DNA of 53,995 nt from Tychonema sp. LEGE 06208 (GCF_015207505.1 NZ_JADEWT010000033.1:1-53995), one strand, 5' to 3'; positions 27,385 through 37,440 are shown, counted from the stretch's first letter. The notes: generated from the letters alone by a model not told the origin. Program-made: numbers and translations.

Positions 27385-29355
27385 CTAAGAACCGCCGCGC
27401 AACTTATCCAAAACAGTCCGATCTTCCAAAGTCGAAGTATCCCCAGAAACCTCTTCTCCGGCGGCTAAAGAACGCAGCAAGCGGCGCATAATTTTACCGC
27501 TGCGCGTTTTCGGCAAAGCATCGGTAAATCGAATTTCGCCGGGACGGGCGATCGCCCCAATCTCCTTAACAACGTGCTGCTTCAATTCCTTCTCCAATTC
27601 TGGACTCGGTTGCTGCGAGTCATCCAGCGTCACAAAAGCGACAATTTCCTCACCTTTAATCTCATCCGGTTTGCCAACAACCGCAGCTTCCGCCACCGCT
27701 GGATGCGACACCAAAGCCGATTCAACTTCCATCGTACCGAGTCGGTGTCCGGCGACATTAATTACATCGTCAACGCGGCCCATTACCCAGAAATAACCGT
27801 CTTTATCCTTGTGGGCACCGTCTCCAGCAAAGTAGACAAATTCGCCATTTTTGGGGTGCAAATATTCCCAATAAGTGCGGCGGAAACGATCGGCATCGTT
27901 GTAAAGTGTACGCATCATTCCCGGCCAAGGATGTTTGACAACTAAATAACCGCCGCTTTGATTAGTTACTGATTCGCCATCTCGATCGACGACATCGGCA
28001 ACAATTCCGGGAAAAGGAAGGGTGGCAGAACCGGGTTTTGTAGGAATTGCACCGGGCAAAGCGGCAATCATAATTCCGCCTGTTTCTGTTTGCCACCAAG
28101 TATCGACGATTGGACAATTTGAGTTGCCAATTACGCGCTGATACCACATCCAAGCTTCTGGATTGATCGGTTCGCCGACTGTTCCTAACAATCGTAAAGA
28201 TGACAAATCGCGCGCCTTGGGCAAGTCTTCACCCATTTTCATAAAGGTGCGAATTGCTGTTGGTGCGGTGTAGAAAACAGTGACGCCGTATTTTTCAATT
28301 ACGTCCCAAAAACAGCCGGGATTCGACGCGCGGGGCGCACCTTCATACATTAAAGTTGTTGCACCGTTGGAAAGCGGCCCGTAGAGGATGTAACTGTGGC
28401 CTGTAATCCATCCGACATCGGCAGTACACCAATAAACATCGGTATCTTGCAAGTCGAAGATCCACTTGGTTGTCATGTGGGTATAAAGGTTGTAGCCACC
28501 GATTGTGTGGACGACTCCTTTCGGTTTGCCTGTGCTGCCGCTGGTGTAGAGTACGAATAGCATATCTTCGCTATCCATTGGTTCGGCGGGACAATTTGCT
28601 GAGGCGTTTTTTTGCAGTTCGTGCCACCAAATATCGCGCCCCGGTTCCATCTCAATTTGTTGTTTGGTACGCTGAACTACGAGAACGTTGGTAACGCTTG
28701 GTACGGCGTTATTTGCTAATGCTTTATCGACTTGTGCTTTGAGGCCGACGGCGGTATCTTTGCGGAAGCCGCCGTCGGCGGTGATGACGAGTTTTGCTTC
28801 GCCGTCCTTGAGGCGATCGCGCAATGCTTCAGCGCTAAATCCGCCGAATACTACGCTGTGTACTGCACCGATTCTGGCACAGGCTAGCATGGCGATCGCA
28901 GCTTCGGGAATCATGGGCATATAAATGCCGACGCGATCGCCCTTTTGCACTCCCAATTCTTTGATGACATTCGCCATTTGGCAGACTTCGCGGTGGAGTT
29001 GCGCGTAAGTCAGCGTGCGGGAGTCACCGGGTTCGCCTTCCCAGATGAGGGCGGCTTTGTTTTTGCGCCAAGTGGTTAAATGGCGATCGAGACAATTGTA
29101 AGAAATGTTAATTTTGCCATTGACAAACCATTTAGCAACAGGTGGCTGCCAGTCGAGTACGGTATCCCACTTTTGGAACCAGTCTAATTCTTGGGTAGCG
29201 AGTTCGGCCCAAAATGCTTGGGGGTCAGCAGCGGCTTTGTCGTAGACGGCGCGGTACTCTTCTAAGCTTTTGACGTGAGCTTTTTGGGAGAATTCAGCCG
29301 TGGGCGGGAATAGGCGTTTTTCATGCAGAATTGATTCGATCGTATCTTGTGACAT
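27385..29355 (-). CDS. acs: Acetyl-CoA synthetase
   Basis: The 656-aa AMP-forming ligase converts acetate, ATP and CoA to acetyl-CoA. The ANL-superfamily motifs are clear: [15 protein letters not shown] (A3), [10 protein letters not shown] (A5), and the C-terminal A10 region [11 protein letters not shown], whose Lys is the adenylation and acetylation-control residue. Its length equals bacterial Acs. The start ATG at 29355 gives [18 protein letters not shown]. It is a stand-alone gene in the cytosol, likely for acetate salvage. Confidence 0.97.
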   Translation of the reverse strand: MSQDTIESILHEKRLFPPTAEFSQKAHVKSLEEYRAVYDKAAADPQAFWAELATQELDWFQKWDTVLDWQPPVAKWFVNGKINISYNCLDRHLTTWRKNKAALIWEGEPGDSRTLTYAQLHREVCQMANVIKELGVQKGDRVGIYMPMIPEAAIAMLACARIGAVHSVVFGGFSAEALRDRLKDGEAKLVITADGGFRKDTAVGLKAQVDKALANNAVPSVTNVLVVQRTKQQIEMEPGRDIWWHELQKNASANCPAEPMDSEDMLFVLYTSGSTGKPKGVVHTIGGYNLYTHMTTKWIFDLQDTDVYWCTADVGWITGHSYILYGPLSNGATTLMYEGAPRASNPGCFWDVIEKYGVTVFYTAPTAIRTFMKMGEDLPKARDLSSLRLLGTVGEPINPEAWMWYQRVIGNSNCPIVDTWWQTETGGIMIAALPGAIPTKPGSATLPFPGIVADVVDRDGESVTNQSGGYLVVKHPWPGMMRTLYNDADRFRRTYWEYLHPKNGEFVYFAGDGAHKDKDGYFWVMGRVDDVINVAGHRLGTMEVESALVSHPAVAEAAVVGKPDEIKGEEIVAFVTLDDSQQPSPELEKELKQHVVKEIGAIARPGEIRFTDALPKTRSGKIMRRLLRSLAAGEEVSGDTSTLEDRTVLDKLRGGS

Positions 29356-29474
29356 CGCTGTTAGTTTTTTCTTGAGTTACTCTTTGTAACTATTGTTTGC
29401 ATAAGTTGGGGCCAAAGTATGTTTATTTTCCTTAAGACAGGGGCAATTTTGTCAATGTTGGGGATGTGTGAGAA

Positions 29475-29837
29475 TTATGGTAGCGGTAAATGCTCAATTT
29501 TATCTTGGTACTCATCATCAAACGATCCTTGATAAATCAAAATCAGTTCCTCAATATTTTGACCGATACTCAGCTTGGAATTCAGGATAAATATTCCTGG
29601 GATATGGCGATTTTGCTCTAGATGATCTGTTAAATGAACGGGCATAGAGCGGCGATTGTTGGTAACGAGAATGAAATTGTGGATTTCGCACCAAATGAGA
29701 ATTTCTGGGTCGAGAGTCCCTTTGGAAGGTGCTGTTAGTTCTGCCACTGCGAGAACAACCAGATCGGGATTGCGCCTGCGAATTTGGTTAACATATGCAG
29801 GATCGACATTTTCATCAAACAGATACTGGATTGCCAT
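29475..29837 (-). CDS. DUF5615 PIN-like toxin, second copy
   Basis: The 120-aa protein begins IQYLFDENVDPAYVNQIRRR and contains ILIWCEIHNFILVTNNRRSM, the DUF5615 pattern of an early Asp-Glu-Asn and a later T-N-(N/D)-R. It overlaps the DUF433 gene by 23 bases. It is divergent from the 10.75-kb copy in sequence and length, so the two pairs are separate acquisitions rather than a recent duplication. The toxin role is inferred. Confidence 0.83.
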   Translation of the reverse strand: MAIQYLFDENVDPAYVNQIRRRNPDLVVLAVAELTAPSKGTLDPEILIWCEIHNFILVTNNRRSMPVHLTDHLEQNRHIPGIFILNSKLSIGQNIEELILIYQGSFDDEYQDKIEHLPLP

Positions 29838-30165
29838 CAGCTTTTCTCATTGCATCTCTTGCTGCTCTCAGTTTGCGGATTTTTTCATACACTGGACGAG
29901 GATTGCGGCGCTGTTCTTCTCGCATTTTTTCGCCCCATTCCAGCCATTCGGTTATGTACTTACCGACTGCTTCTTTGTTGTGCAGGTAGTACAAAATTGT
30001 TGCATAAACTTGTTCGAGGGTGAGGGATGTATAAATGTTAGCTATTTCTTCGGGAGTTCGGGCGCGAAACAGGTATTCGTAAAGAATGGTTTCGATGCCG
30101 ATTCGGGAACCTTTGATCCGAATGTCGTCAGGTCTTAGGAAGTTAAAATATTCTTCTAGCTGCAT
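29815..30165 (-). CDS. DUF433 antitoxin-like protein, second copy
   Basis: This 116-aa protein has a DUF433-type winged helix (about residues 8-75): FLRPDDIRIKGSRIGIETIL, ARTPEEIANIYTSLTLEQVY, ATILYYLHN. A basic helical C-terminal extension (RRNPRPVYEKIRKLRAARDA) follows. It is the first gene of the pair, with start ATG 30165; a separate promoter in the 250-bp upstream gap is likely. Confidence 0.8.
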   Translation of the reverse strand: MQLEEYFNFLRPDDIRIKGSRIGIETILYEYLFRARTPEEIANIYTSLTLEQVYATILYYLHNKEAVGKYITEWLEWGEKMREEQRRNPRPVYEKIRKLRAARDAMRKADGNPVSV

Positions 30166-30420
30166 GGCTGGTTCTGGGTGATATCTGGTATGATTGTATC
30201 ACAAGTAATTGTCTGTTTGGGGATTGATATTGTTTACGGTTTTTTCGGAATGATTTAACCGCAGAGAGCGCAGAGAGCGCAGAGGAAGAGAGAGATGAAT
30301 GATTCTGATACCAATGGGTTTTAATGGTTGCTCACACATCATCGATTTATCCCAATTTTAAGATGAGATTATACCAAGTTTGCAATATACTTGACATGAA
30401 CAGCCGATCGCACTAAAGCT

Positions 30421-30798
30421 ATGACTCAAAATTTAGAAGCCAGCCAACTTTCGTTAAATGACGTTTGCCGCCTTCTCAAACTGGAAGAACGAGAAGCAGA
30501 TGCCTGGAACGATTTTTTCTATCGGGAACCGCTGAGTGAATTTGAACAGCAGCAACTCTTGCAAATCAGCAATGACTTTTGGGGATACCTAGAAGTGGGG
30601 AAGGTTTAGGAATAATTGGTTAAGTTTTTATCACTTTCACCGTTGATGAGATTAACGGAATTTTTTAAAGTTCCTGTTGTGCTGACAATGGAAGATAGGA
30701 TTCCGATCTAAGTTTAAGATGGAGATACTTTGATTAAAGGGCGGTTGGATATTTTCACTGTGAATTGGCCGGAGGCGGAGATTGGGACGGCAAAGTAG
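30421..30798 (+). pseudogene. Decayed cyanobacterial restriction-endonuclease-like gene
   Basis: The first 62 codons (QLSLNDVCRLLKLEEREADA, EFEQQQLLQISNDFWGYLEV) match the N-terminus of a common cyanobacterial endonuclease-like protein. After TAG at 30607 the same frame continues with recognisable family sequence: LSPLMRLTEFFKVPVVLTME and LIKGRLDIFTVNWPEAEIG, interrupted by further stops (TAA after GAA at 30613, then TAA at 30712 and 30718), ending at TAG 30796. The nuclease core and C-terminus are missing. Inactivation by several nonsense changes plus 3' deletion is clear. Confidence 0.7.
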
Positions 30799-31062
30799 AC
30801 TTGAGTTGCAGAAGTCACGGGATTGATACATAAACCGCAGATTTCTGGTAGATCAATACTGATTTAGGCAGATAATTTTAGGGTATTTTCCGATTTTTTA
30901 AATTAAATGCTACTGATGTCTGCAGTCAAAATCGAAACTTTCAAAAGCCCGATCGCCCGCAACCCCTTGTCAACTCCTCGAATCCGCGTCGCAACATTGA
31001 AATAAGATTAACAAAAGTTCGATCGCGCGCAAGTACCAAAAAATCGGCAAGGAGTCGCACCA

Positions 31063-32268
31063 GTGGCAGAGGGAGAAGGCACACCAACACCAACACAGAC
31101 AGACAATCGGGACTATTCCTGGCCATTTTGGCCGATCGTCCCCATATATCCCTACGGCAAGCGGCGCACCATCCGCAAAGAAATAGTCAAAGACAAAATC
31201 TGGACTTTTGACCAACTGCAAGGCATTTTCTACGTGATTGTGCCGGTGCGGATGACGGTTATTAAACTAGAATCCCAAGGCCTTCTAGTCTACGCCCCCG
31301 TCGCACCGACTCGCGAGTGCATCCGCTTGCTAAACGAGTTAGTAGCAGAGCACGGCGAAGTTAAGTATATTTTGCTGACAACCGGTTCCGGCATCGAGCA
31401 CAAAGTGTTTGTCGGCCCGTTTGCGAGGTTTTTTCCCGCAGCGCAGGTGTTTGTCGCCCCGCAGCAGTGGAGTTTCCCCATAAATTTGCCCCTGAGTTGG
31501 CTGGGTTTGCCGGCAAAACGCACCTCTGTACTGCCCCGTGACAGCAGCAACACCCCCCTAGCAGGTGAATTTGACTGGGCAATCCTAGGCCCGATCGACC
31601 TCGGTTTGGGCCGCTTCGCTGAAGTTGCCTTATTTCACAGGCAGTCGCGCACGCTGATGGTAACAGATTCCGTCGTTTCCATTCCCGAAAACCCGCCCGC
31701 GATTCTCCAACTCGACTCCTACCCGCTGCTGTTTCACGCCAAAGACACCGCATCGGATGTGGTGGCAGACACCGAGGAAAATCGGCGTAAAGGATGGCAG
31801 AGAATCGCCTTATTTGCCATGTATTTTCGCCCCAGCGTGCTGGAAGTGCCGCCCTGGTCGGGGGTGTTTGACAGAGCTATCAAAGCGCCAGAACGCTCTA
31901 GAAAAGCTTATTTTGGGTTGTATCCGTTCCAGTGGAAACCTGGTTGGGCGCGATCGTTCGAGGCTTTGCGGGGTGGAGGGCGGTTGTTGGTTGCGCCGGT
32001 TTTGCAGGCTTTGATTCTCAACCGCGCGCCGAGGGAAACTCTCGATTGGGCGGATCGAGTCGCGAGTTGGGATTTTGAGAGGATTGTACCTTGTCACTTC
32101 GATCGCGCGATCGACTCCCGCCCCCGCGAATTTCGGCAAGCATTCTCGTTTCTAGAAAAATACTCGCCTGTTAATTCTTTACCCGAAGATGATTTAAAAT
32201 TGCTCAGGGATATTGATGCCGGTTTGAATAAAACGGGTTTAGTTCCGCCTGCAAAAGACAAGGTTTAA
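31063..32268 (+). CDS. DUF4336 protein (metallo-beta-lactamase-fold-like)
   Basis: The 401-aa protein belongs to DUF4336, conserved in cyanobacteria and plants, with a degenerate metallo-beta-lactamase-like fold: LLVYAPVAPTRECIRLLNEL, GEVKYILLTTGSGIEHKVFV, FFPAAQVFVAPQQWSFPINL and, near the C-terminus, FERIVPCHFDRAID. The function is not established. The start is GTG at 31063, with aaggag about eight bases upstream. It is a single gene, convergent with the metallophosphoesterase. Confidence 0.9.
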   Translation: MAEGEGTPTPTQTDNRDYSWPFWPIVPIYPYGKRRTIRKEIVKDKIWTFDQLQGIFYVIVPVRMTVIKLESQGLLVYAPVAPTRECIRLLNELVAEHGEVKYILLTTGSGIEHKVFVGPFARFFPAAQVFVAPQQWSFPINLPLSWLGLPAKRTSVLPRDSSNTPLAGEFDWAILGPIDLGLGRFAEVALFHRQSRTLMVTDSVVSIPENPPAILQLDSYPLLFHAKDTASDVVADTEENRRKGWQRIALFAMYFRPSVLEVPPWSGVFDRAIKAPERSRKAYFGLYPFQWKPGWARSFEALRGGGRLLVAPVLQALILNRAPRETLDWADRVASWDFERIVPCHFDRAIDSRPREFRQAFSFLEKYSPVNSLPEDDLKLLRDIDAGLNKTGLVPPAKDKV

Positions 32269-32341
32269 TGGGATAGTTACGGACGCATTTTGACCCAAAA
32301 AACCGGTTTTTTTAGGCAGCATCTGAGTTTTGCATTTAATG

Positions 32342-32369
32342 ATAGTGCGATCGTCCCCGCTCGCACTAT
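32342..32369. terminator. Stem-loop between convergent genes
   Basis: atagtgcga (32342-32350) pairs with tcgcactat (32361-32369) around a short C-rich loop. It lies about 75 bp after the DUF4336 gene and before the end of the convergent metallophosphoesterase gene. Terminator function is inferred. Confidence 0.45.
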
Positions 32370-32516
32370 AATAAATACAAAAAATGTTTTTACCATGTAG
32401 CAAATGCTCCTGTTTATTATTTAATTTGGGGCGATTGCGAAGGATTTGTGTAAAAAATCAGGTTTATGAATGCAGGTTTCCGAGCTAAATTTGTCCCAAG
32501 TTGCAACCACACAAAC

Positions 32517-34301
32517 TCACGATTTTTTCAACTTAAATTCATCAAATTTTACAACATTTGACTTGGGTTTCCGCGTATCAAAATAATAGCTGCTAACCGT
32601 ACCGTTCCCAGTTTCAAAAATACTGAAAGCCGTAAGATCGTTGCTCTCAATATACGGCAGCGGCAGCCCGGTTTTCCCCAACAAAGGCGCTACAGTCGGC
32701 ACCACAGGTTCCAATCCGTTCGGGTCTCCAATAGCGCTGTAATCCTCCCGATATGCCGGCGGCACAAATCGGCGCTTTTCCCCTACAAACGCACCGTAAC
32801 TGTTGCCTACATTAGAAGTCTCTAAAAAGTGCATTCCAGTCGAACTCACAAACCGATTCCACAAATGCGAGTGTCCGTACAATACCAACTGCACGCCCGC
32901 TGTTTCTAGCAGCGGCACCACATCCCGAATAAGATAATCTTGCTGTTTCGGATATTCGTAACGCACCATCTTAATCTCGCCATCCTCAGTGCGATCGACT
33001 ATTTGTACCGGGTCAGTATAAGCAGGTACAATATTGTCGCCGAGAGAATGCGGCGGGTAGTGAAACATCACAATTTTATATTTTGCCTGCTGAAATTGGA
33101 CACTGTTTAATTCTTTTTCCAGCCAAGTATATTGATCGCTGCCCTTGACAATTGGCTCGAAAATATGCTGTCCGTATCCCCATTTTTCGGGACGGTCAAA
33201 ATCTTCGTCCCGTTCCCGATACCTGCCTCTGGCCTCCGGGTCTAAATTCGGAGTCCGCCAGATATTTGTAACATACAAAGTCACTAACCGCACGTCTCCA
33301 AAAGTCACGGCATAATAATTTTGGTCGCTTGGTAAGCTAAAAATTTCGTTGTAGGTATCGCTGTTAAAACTATTATTTTTTAACAAAATATCTTTATTTT
33401 TTACCCCATATTTTTGAGTGAGGTATGGATATATTTTCTGGACTGCAGCGCGGGGGAAAGAGTCGTTAAACTGGTCGTTCAGGGTGCTGGTAGTTGAAAA
33501 CCTCCCCATGATTTCATGGTTCCCAATTGCCGGAAATAAGGGCGCGTGCTGGATCAGTTCGCCGCCGCCGTACACTGTTTTGATGCCGTTTTTGTCGAGT
33601 TCCGAGAAGGCGCGGCCTTGCAAAGCGGGGAAAAAGGCGCGCCCTCGGTAGTCGTCGAACCATTCGGAAGCGCGATCGGCTATATTAATTAAATCCCCAG
33701 CCATGAAAACCGCGTCAACTTTATCAATTGTTTCTGTTACTTTCTGGAGATTGGCTGCTGTCATCGGCATCAATTGATGGTCGGAAGTGAGAAGAATTTT
33801 GAGGGGTATTCCTGCTGCTGGTGTCGGAGAAAGTGTAAAAACTTTGCTGCTGACAGATGTGCCGTCTTTTTTGTAGCTGGTTACTAGATAAGGAATCCGC
33901 ACATCGGGCGTTAAATTGCGGACTTCTGCTTCGTGCCGCCAGATGTCGCGCACAATGGGATTGTTGTTAGTTATTCCCTGTTTCATTTCATCGGGAATTT
34001 GCGAGTCTTTGTCTTCTCTGGTGCGGCTTAGCTTGGTAGTATTTGCTGCGGCAGTTTTATTTAAGTTTTTTCCGTAAGTAACAGTGTTTCTAGTACCTAG
34101 AAACTCGGTAAACCAAACAACTCGCACCGAGTTGGCTGTGGGAAATTGCAGAAACGGGTCGGTTAAAAGTTGGGGTTTGTTGAAGAATGATTGTACAATC
34201 AAACTTAGTAAGAGGACAATTAAAATCAAAACAGCAAAAAACCACAGGTTGCGAGAAGAACCTTGGGAAATTTCTGATTTATCGGGTAAGGGTGTTAACA
34301 T
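32517..34301 (-). CDS. Membrane-anchored calcineurin-like metallophosphoesterase
   Basis: The 594-aa protein has one N-terminal transmembrane segment (about residues 20-42, LWFFAVLILIVLLLSLIVQS) and then a purple-acid-phosphatase-like arrangement: a fibronectin-type N-domain (about 50-165), then a metallophosphatase core with ILLTSDHQLM (170-179), VDAVFMAGDLINIADR, PAIGNHEIMG, IVMFHYPPHS and LVLYGHSHLWNR. The first motif has Asp-His in place of the usual Asp-x-His (DHQ), worth noting. The catalytic domain is presumably periplasmic. The substrate is unknown. Start ATG 34301. Confidence 0.85.
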   Translation of the reverse strand: MLTPLPDKSEISQGSSRNLWFFAVLILIVLLLSLIVQSFFNKPQLLTDPFLQFPTANSVRVVWFTEFLGTRNTVTYGKNLNKTAAANTTKLSRTREDKDSQIPDEMKQGITNNNPIVRDIWRHEAEVRNLTPDVRIPYLVTSYKKDGTSVSSKVFTLSPTPAAGIPLKILLTSDHQLMPMTAANLQKVTETIDKVDAVFMAGDLINIADRASEWFDDYRGRAFFPALQGRAFSELDKNGIKTVYGGGELIQHAPLFPAIGNHEIMGRFSTTSTLNDQFNDSFPRAAVQKIYPYLTQKYGVKNKDILLKNNSFNSDTYNEIFSLPSDQNYYAVTFGDVRLVTLYVTNIWRTPNLDPEARGRYRERDEDFDRPEKWGYGQHIFEPIVKGSDQYTWLEKELNSVQFQQAKYKIVMFHYPPHSLGDNIVPAYTDPVQIVDRTEDGEIKMVRYEYPKQQDYLIRDVVPLLETAGVQLVLYGHSHLWNRFVSSTGMHFLETSNVGNSYGAFVGEKRRFVPPAYREDYSAIGDPNGLEPVVPTVAPLLGKTGLPLPYIESNDLTAFSIFETGNGTVSSYYFDTRKPKSNVVKFDEFKLKKS

Positions 34302-34957
34302 AAGTTATTAGTTATTAGCTTGTAGGAAAGAGTTTCACCGGATAAATAGAAATCCCAACCCAAATACATCTAAACCTGCCTTGAAAAAAATAAACTGCCA
34401 ACGCTATCAAAAAGTTGAAAAATCAGTAAAATATCTCACATATAACAAACCTCAACCATCTTTTCACATCTTCTCATCTCTGCATTCCCTTTCTCTGCAT
34501 TCTCTTTCTCTGCGCCCTCTGCGTTCTCTGCGGTTCATAAAAAAAATACTTTGCACAAATTATTTAGACTTGCTACACACAAATCTTACCACCATCTGAC
34601 ACCTAAAATATCAAATAGAACAGACGGTTTATGGGTTGTAAAAGTTGGCAGGTTTCAAAGAGGAAGATGCTGAGGTTTTGTGTTCTATCGCGGTAATTTT
34701 TCGGATGGCGCAGGCTGTCAACAATCCCCAAAAAAAGTTCGCGGAATGGTGCCCAAGTCTATTTTGCCGGAGGTAAAAATTTGTGAGCGCCAACTCTGAG
34801 GTAGTATGATAGCACGCGACTGACTAAACAAGCTCGATCGCGATCGCACGAATTACACAAATTTATCACTGCGGTGGGTCGATCGCGATCGCACAAGCGT
34901 TAAAAATTCAGCTTAAGATTGGGATAAGCTGCAAATTTTATCTCAATCGAACTCAGC
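34302..34957. other. Gene-free region with ctctgcgtt-type repeats
   Basis: About 650 bp. Positions 34478-34535 hold a tctctgcattctcttt/ctctgcgtt tandem tract like those at 13.27 and 30.26 kb. Positions 34833-34890 contain two copies of cgatcgcgatcgcac, overlapping HIP1 sites. Around 34735-34793 a short open stretch reads KVRGMVPKSILPEVKICERQ, possibly a gene remnant, but I cannot place it. Confidence 0.5.
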
Positions 34958-35242
34958 ATGAAAAACCACACTGACGATTTTGCCAAACAGGATTTAGTCG
35001 ATCGGGCTTTTGGAAGTCCAAACATCCCCGATCCCACAGCGTGGGTAGACGAACATTATTTTCTAGCTAATTTCGCCAATACTCTGGCCCACCTTCAAGA
35101 ACATTTATCAGATGACAGTCGAGAAATCGGCGAGAGTGGCGACTCTGGCGAAGCGAGATTGTCGATCGACGGTAAAATTAGAGATATGTTGAAAGCTACT
35201 TTTAGCGATGACTGCTGGCAGTATGTCGAAGGTTTATTGTGA
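34958..35242 (+). CDS. Hypothetical protein
   Basis: A 94-aa, acidic, probably helical protein (DDFAKQDLVDRAFGSPNIPD, YFLANFANTLAHLQEHLSDD). I do not recognise a family. The start ATG 34958 has no strong ribosome-binding site. It is isolated between the metallophosphoesterase and galT, both on the other strand. Confidence 0.55.
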   Translation: MKNHTDDFAKQDLVDRAFGSPNIPDPTAWVDEHYFLANFANTLAHLQEHLSDDSREIGESGDSGEARLSIDGKIRDMLKATFSDDCWQYVEGLL

Positions 35243-35481
35243 GTTGGGTCAACTTGTACCTCGATCGCTTTAGATCGCAAACTAAGCTGTACTGCATTTC
35301 AATTGTACATTAGACCAGATTGCAAAAATCCTCAACTCTTCAGGAAATTATTTGCGTCGATCTCGGTTGATTTGCTTGAAATGTGCGATCCTGTGACTTA
35401 TGCCAGAGATGATTAAAACTCATCAAATCATCTGCTGTCTTGACCTCGGACATTTTTAAAATCCTTGTGATTTATTATACT

Positions 35482-36507
35482 TTAGGTTTCTCGTAAATTA
35501 AGGTCGTCAGGAATTTTAATCGATCGCAAAAACTCGGCACTTTCCTCCGGCAAAGCACTATTGATAAACATCCCGCTACCCAACTCAAACCCAGCCTGCT
35601 TCGTGACTCTGGGAATAATTGCGATATACCAATGAAAGTATTTGGTTCCTTGTTCGGCAGTGGGAACCGAGCGAATACTATAATTATAATCTGGATCGTT
35701 CAATCCGTAATAAAGCTGAGCGAGTACAGTTTTCAAAGTATCAGCAAGACCAATAATTTCCTCATCAGTAATATCATCAAACGAAGACGAATGCCGACGC
35801 GGAAAAATCCAAATATGAAAGGGCGAAAGTGCAGCAAAAGGGATACAAGCGACAAAATCTTTGCTTTCAAAAATTACTCTTTCACGCGCCGCCAACTCAT
35901 CTTCCAAAGTCCGGCAAAACAAACATTCTCCAGTGTCGTCAAAATATCTAATAGCTTCGTCTATCCGCCTGCGAAATTGGTTAGGCACAACGGGCGTAGC
36001 TGCTATTTGCGAGTGAGGATGTTCGATAGAAGTTCCGGCAGTTGGGCCGTGATTTTTAAAGATCACAATTGTTTCAATATAAGGATATTTTCTAATTTCT
36101 AAATAGCGCTGGCGGTATACTAAAAGTATGCTGGCAACTTCTTCAACGGTCAACAAAGCAGTAGTCAAATCATGTCGCGGGTGTTCGACAATTACTTCGT
36201 GAATGCCGATTCCCGACATCGTGCGGTAAATTCCTGATGATATCCTGAGCCGTTCTGCTGTCGGGGAGAGGGCGGGATATTTGTTAGCCATCGATCTGAC
36301 TTTCCAGCCAGCGTTCTCATCCCTCAAACGGCAAGTTTCTAAGGTTCCGTCTTCTTCGTTTCCCACGCAAAACGGGCAATCGGTACGGTATGGCGGCAGT
36401 GCTACAATGGATTTTTTTGTGTTAGCAAATTCGTCCGGTCTTTTTGCCCGTTCGGTGGCGATGATTACCCAATCTCTGGTAATTAGATTTTGTCTAAGTT
36501 CAGACAT
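35482..36507 (-). CDS. galT: Galactose-1-phosphate uridylyltransferase
   Basis: The 341-aa HIT-superfamily nucleotidyltransferase exchanges UMP between UDP-glucose and galactose-1-phosphate. The active-site motif is EHPHSQIAATPVV (the first His of HPH is the likely nucleophile); paired Cys motifs CPFCVGNE (residues 46-53) and CLFC likely bind zinc, and FHIWIFPRRHSSSF plus HWYIAIIPR complete the family pattern. Related enzymes act as ADP-glucose phosphorylases, so the substrate is not certain. No galK or galE is adjacent. Start ATG 36507. Confidence 0.88.
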   Translation of the reverse strand: MSELRQNLITRDWVIIATERAKRPDEFANTKKSIVALPPYRTDCPFCVGNEEDGTLETCRLRDENAGWKVRSMANKYPALSPTAERLRISSGIYRTMSGIGIHEVIVEHPRHDLTTALLTVEEVASILLVYRQRYLEIRKYPYIETIVIFKNHGPTAGTSIEHPHSQIAATPVVPNQFRRRIDEAIRYFDDTGECLFCRTLEDELAARERVIFESKDFVACIPFAALSPFHIWIFPRRHSSSFDDITDEEIIGLADTLKTVLAQLYYGLNDPDYNYSIRSVPTAEQGTKYFHWYIAIIPRVTKQAGFELGSGMFINSALPEESAEFLRSIKIPDDLNLRET

Positions 36508-36757
36508 TTTATTACTTTAATTTAGAAGGTTTAATCGTTTTCAAGTATAAATAAAAACTTGCCTTATGTCAGTACCTACTTGCGGATATTTAATAAATCT
36601 TGATATTGAGGTGGGAAGGTATTAAAGAGATGGTGATGAATAAAGTTAACTAGAGCAATAGTGAATTGCCAACAATTATGATAAAATAGATTCATCGCCA
36701 CAGCTAGGAACTAATCTATGGTTCTCCAAATTAATCCCGCGAAACAAGAACCGGGGG

Positions 36758-36825
36758 CAGAGAAACCGGGTTTTTCACCTAATTAGTCGGCCCAAACCAA
36801 ATATGTTCCCAAACAACCCGGTTTC
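36758..36825. repeat. Palindromic agaaaccgggttt element
   Basis: agaaaccgggttttt and aacccggtttct face each other about 40 bp apart, another copy of the dispersed family seen at 11.5 and 48.2-48.4 kb. It lies just downstream of the cas2 remnant. Confidence 0.6.
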
Positions 36826-36850
36826 TCAACCTCCGAGTGCATAATTTTAT

Positions 36851-37077
36851 CTAAAAAATTATTGCCCATTCCTCCCAATGTTTCTCAGAACTGTAAGTAA
36901 TAGTCCGCCTCACCGAACCCGCATCCAAAACATAAATACACACCGAATCCTCCACCTGCTTAATCAACATTTAAATCTTCTGCTGAAGCTTCACAAAGTC
37001 AAAAAATACTCAAAAACACTGTACTGCGTCCACCTTCGGTATCCACACAGCAACTTGTGCAGCCTAGTCCGCCGCTT
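36851..37077 (-). pseudogene. cas2: cas2 remnant, frameshifted
   Basis: Reading the minus strand from 37077 gives KRRTRLHKLLCGY and WTQYSVFEYFLT, the central region of Cas2, in one frame until a stop near 36991. The Cas2 continuation FVKLQQKI, then (after TAA at 36971-36973) MLIKQVEDSVCIYVLDAGSV and RRTITYSSEKHWEE, ends at TAG 36851 in another frame. Cas2 is the non-catalytic Cas1 partner in spacer acquisition. About the first 15-20 residues are missing, there is one frameshift near 36995 and one internal stop. It is fused directly to the cas3 remnant. Confidence 0.85.
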
Positions 37078-37409
37078 GGGGAGCACCAGCGGAGACTGTT
37101 AGCGAGGGTTCTGAGGGACACAACATAGATGAGTTTTTCGGGAGAATCGAGGTTGAGAGATTGGCTGAAGAGAAAAAGGGCGATCGCACTTTCAGTTTTT
37201 CCCGAACCCGTCGCCGCCCTCAGCAGCACATTTTCGCGGTTGAGGATTTGGCGGATTGTTTCTATTGGGAATTGTCGGGGTTGAAATCCAGTCAGGGCGC
37301 GAAAGTATTCGTTGATGTCAGTATCTGTATAGAATGTCTTCAGGGGCAAAAATCCCGTTTGTGCGATCGCGCACAGAAGCTGATATAATCCTAAGTTTCT
37401 GTACGCCAT
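37078..37409 (-). pseudogene. cas3: cas3 helicase remnant, N-terminal part only
   Basis: From ATG 37409 the frame encodes about 107 residues of a CRISPR-associated helicase N-terminus: DINEYFRALTGFQPRQFPIE (Q-motif-like), LLRAATGSGKTESAI (Walker A) and IYVVSLRTLANSLR (motif Ia). Just after NSLR the sequence changes to cas2 in a different frame; the open frame itself runs on to 36999. Full Cas3 helicases exceed 700 residues. The abrupt join of a 5' cas3 piece to a 3' cas2 piece on the same strand is what an internal deletion of a type I cas operon would leave. The subtype cannot be determined. Confidence 0.82.
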
Positions 37410-37440
37410 ATTATATCCGCTCAACTACCATAATAAAAAC

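Noticed and set aside
36508-36850. Leftover CRISPR array downstream of the cas2 remnant
   Set aside because: Only dispersed agaaaccgggttt palindromes are present; no regular repeat-spacer pattern.
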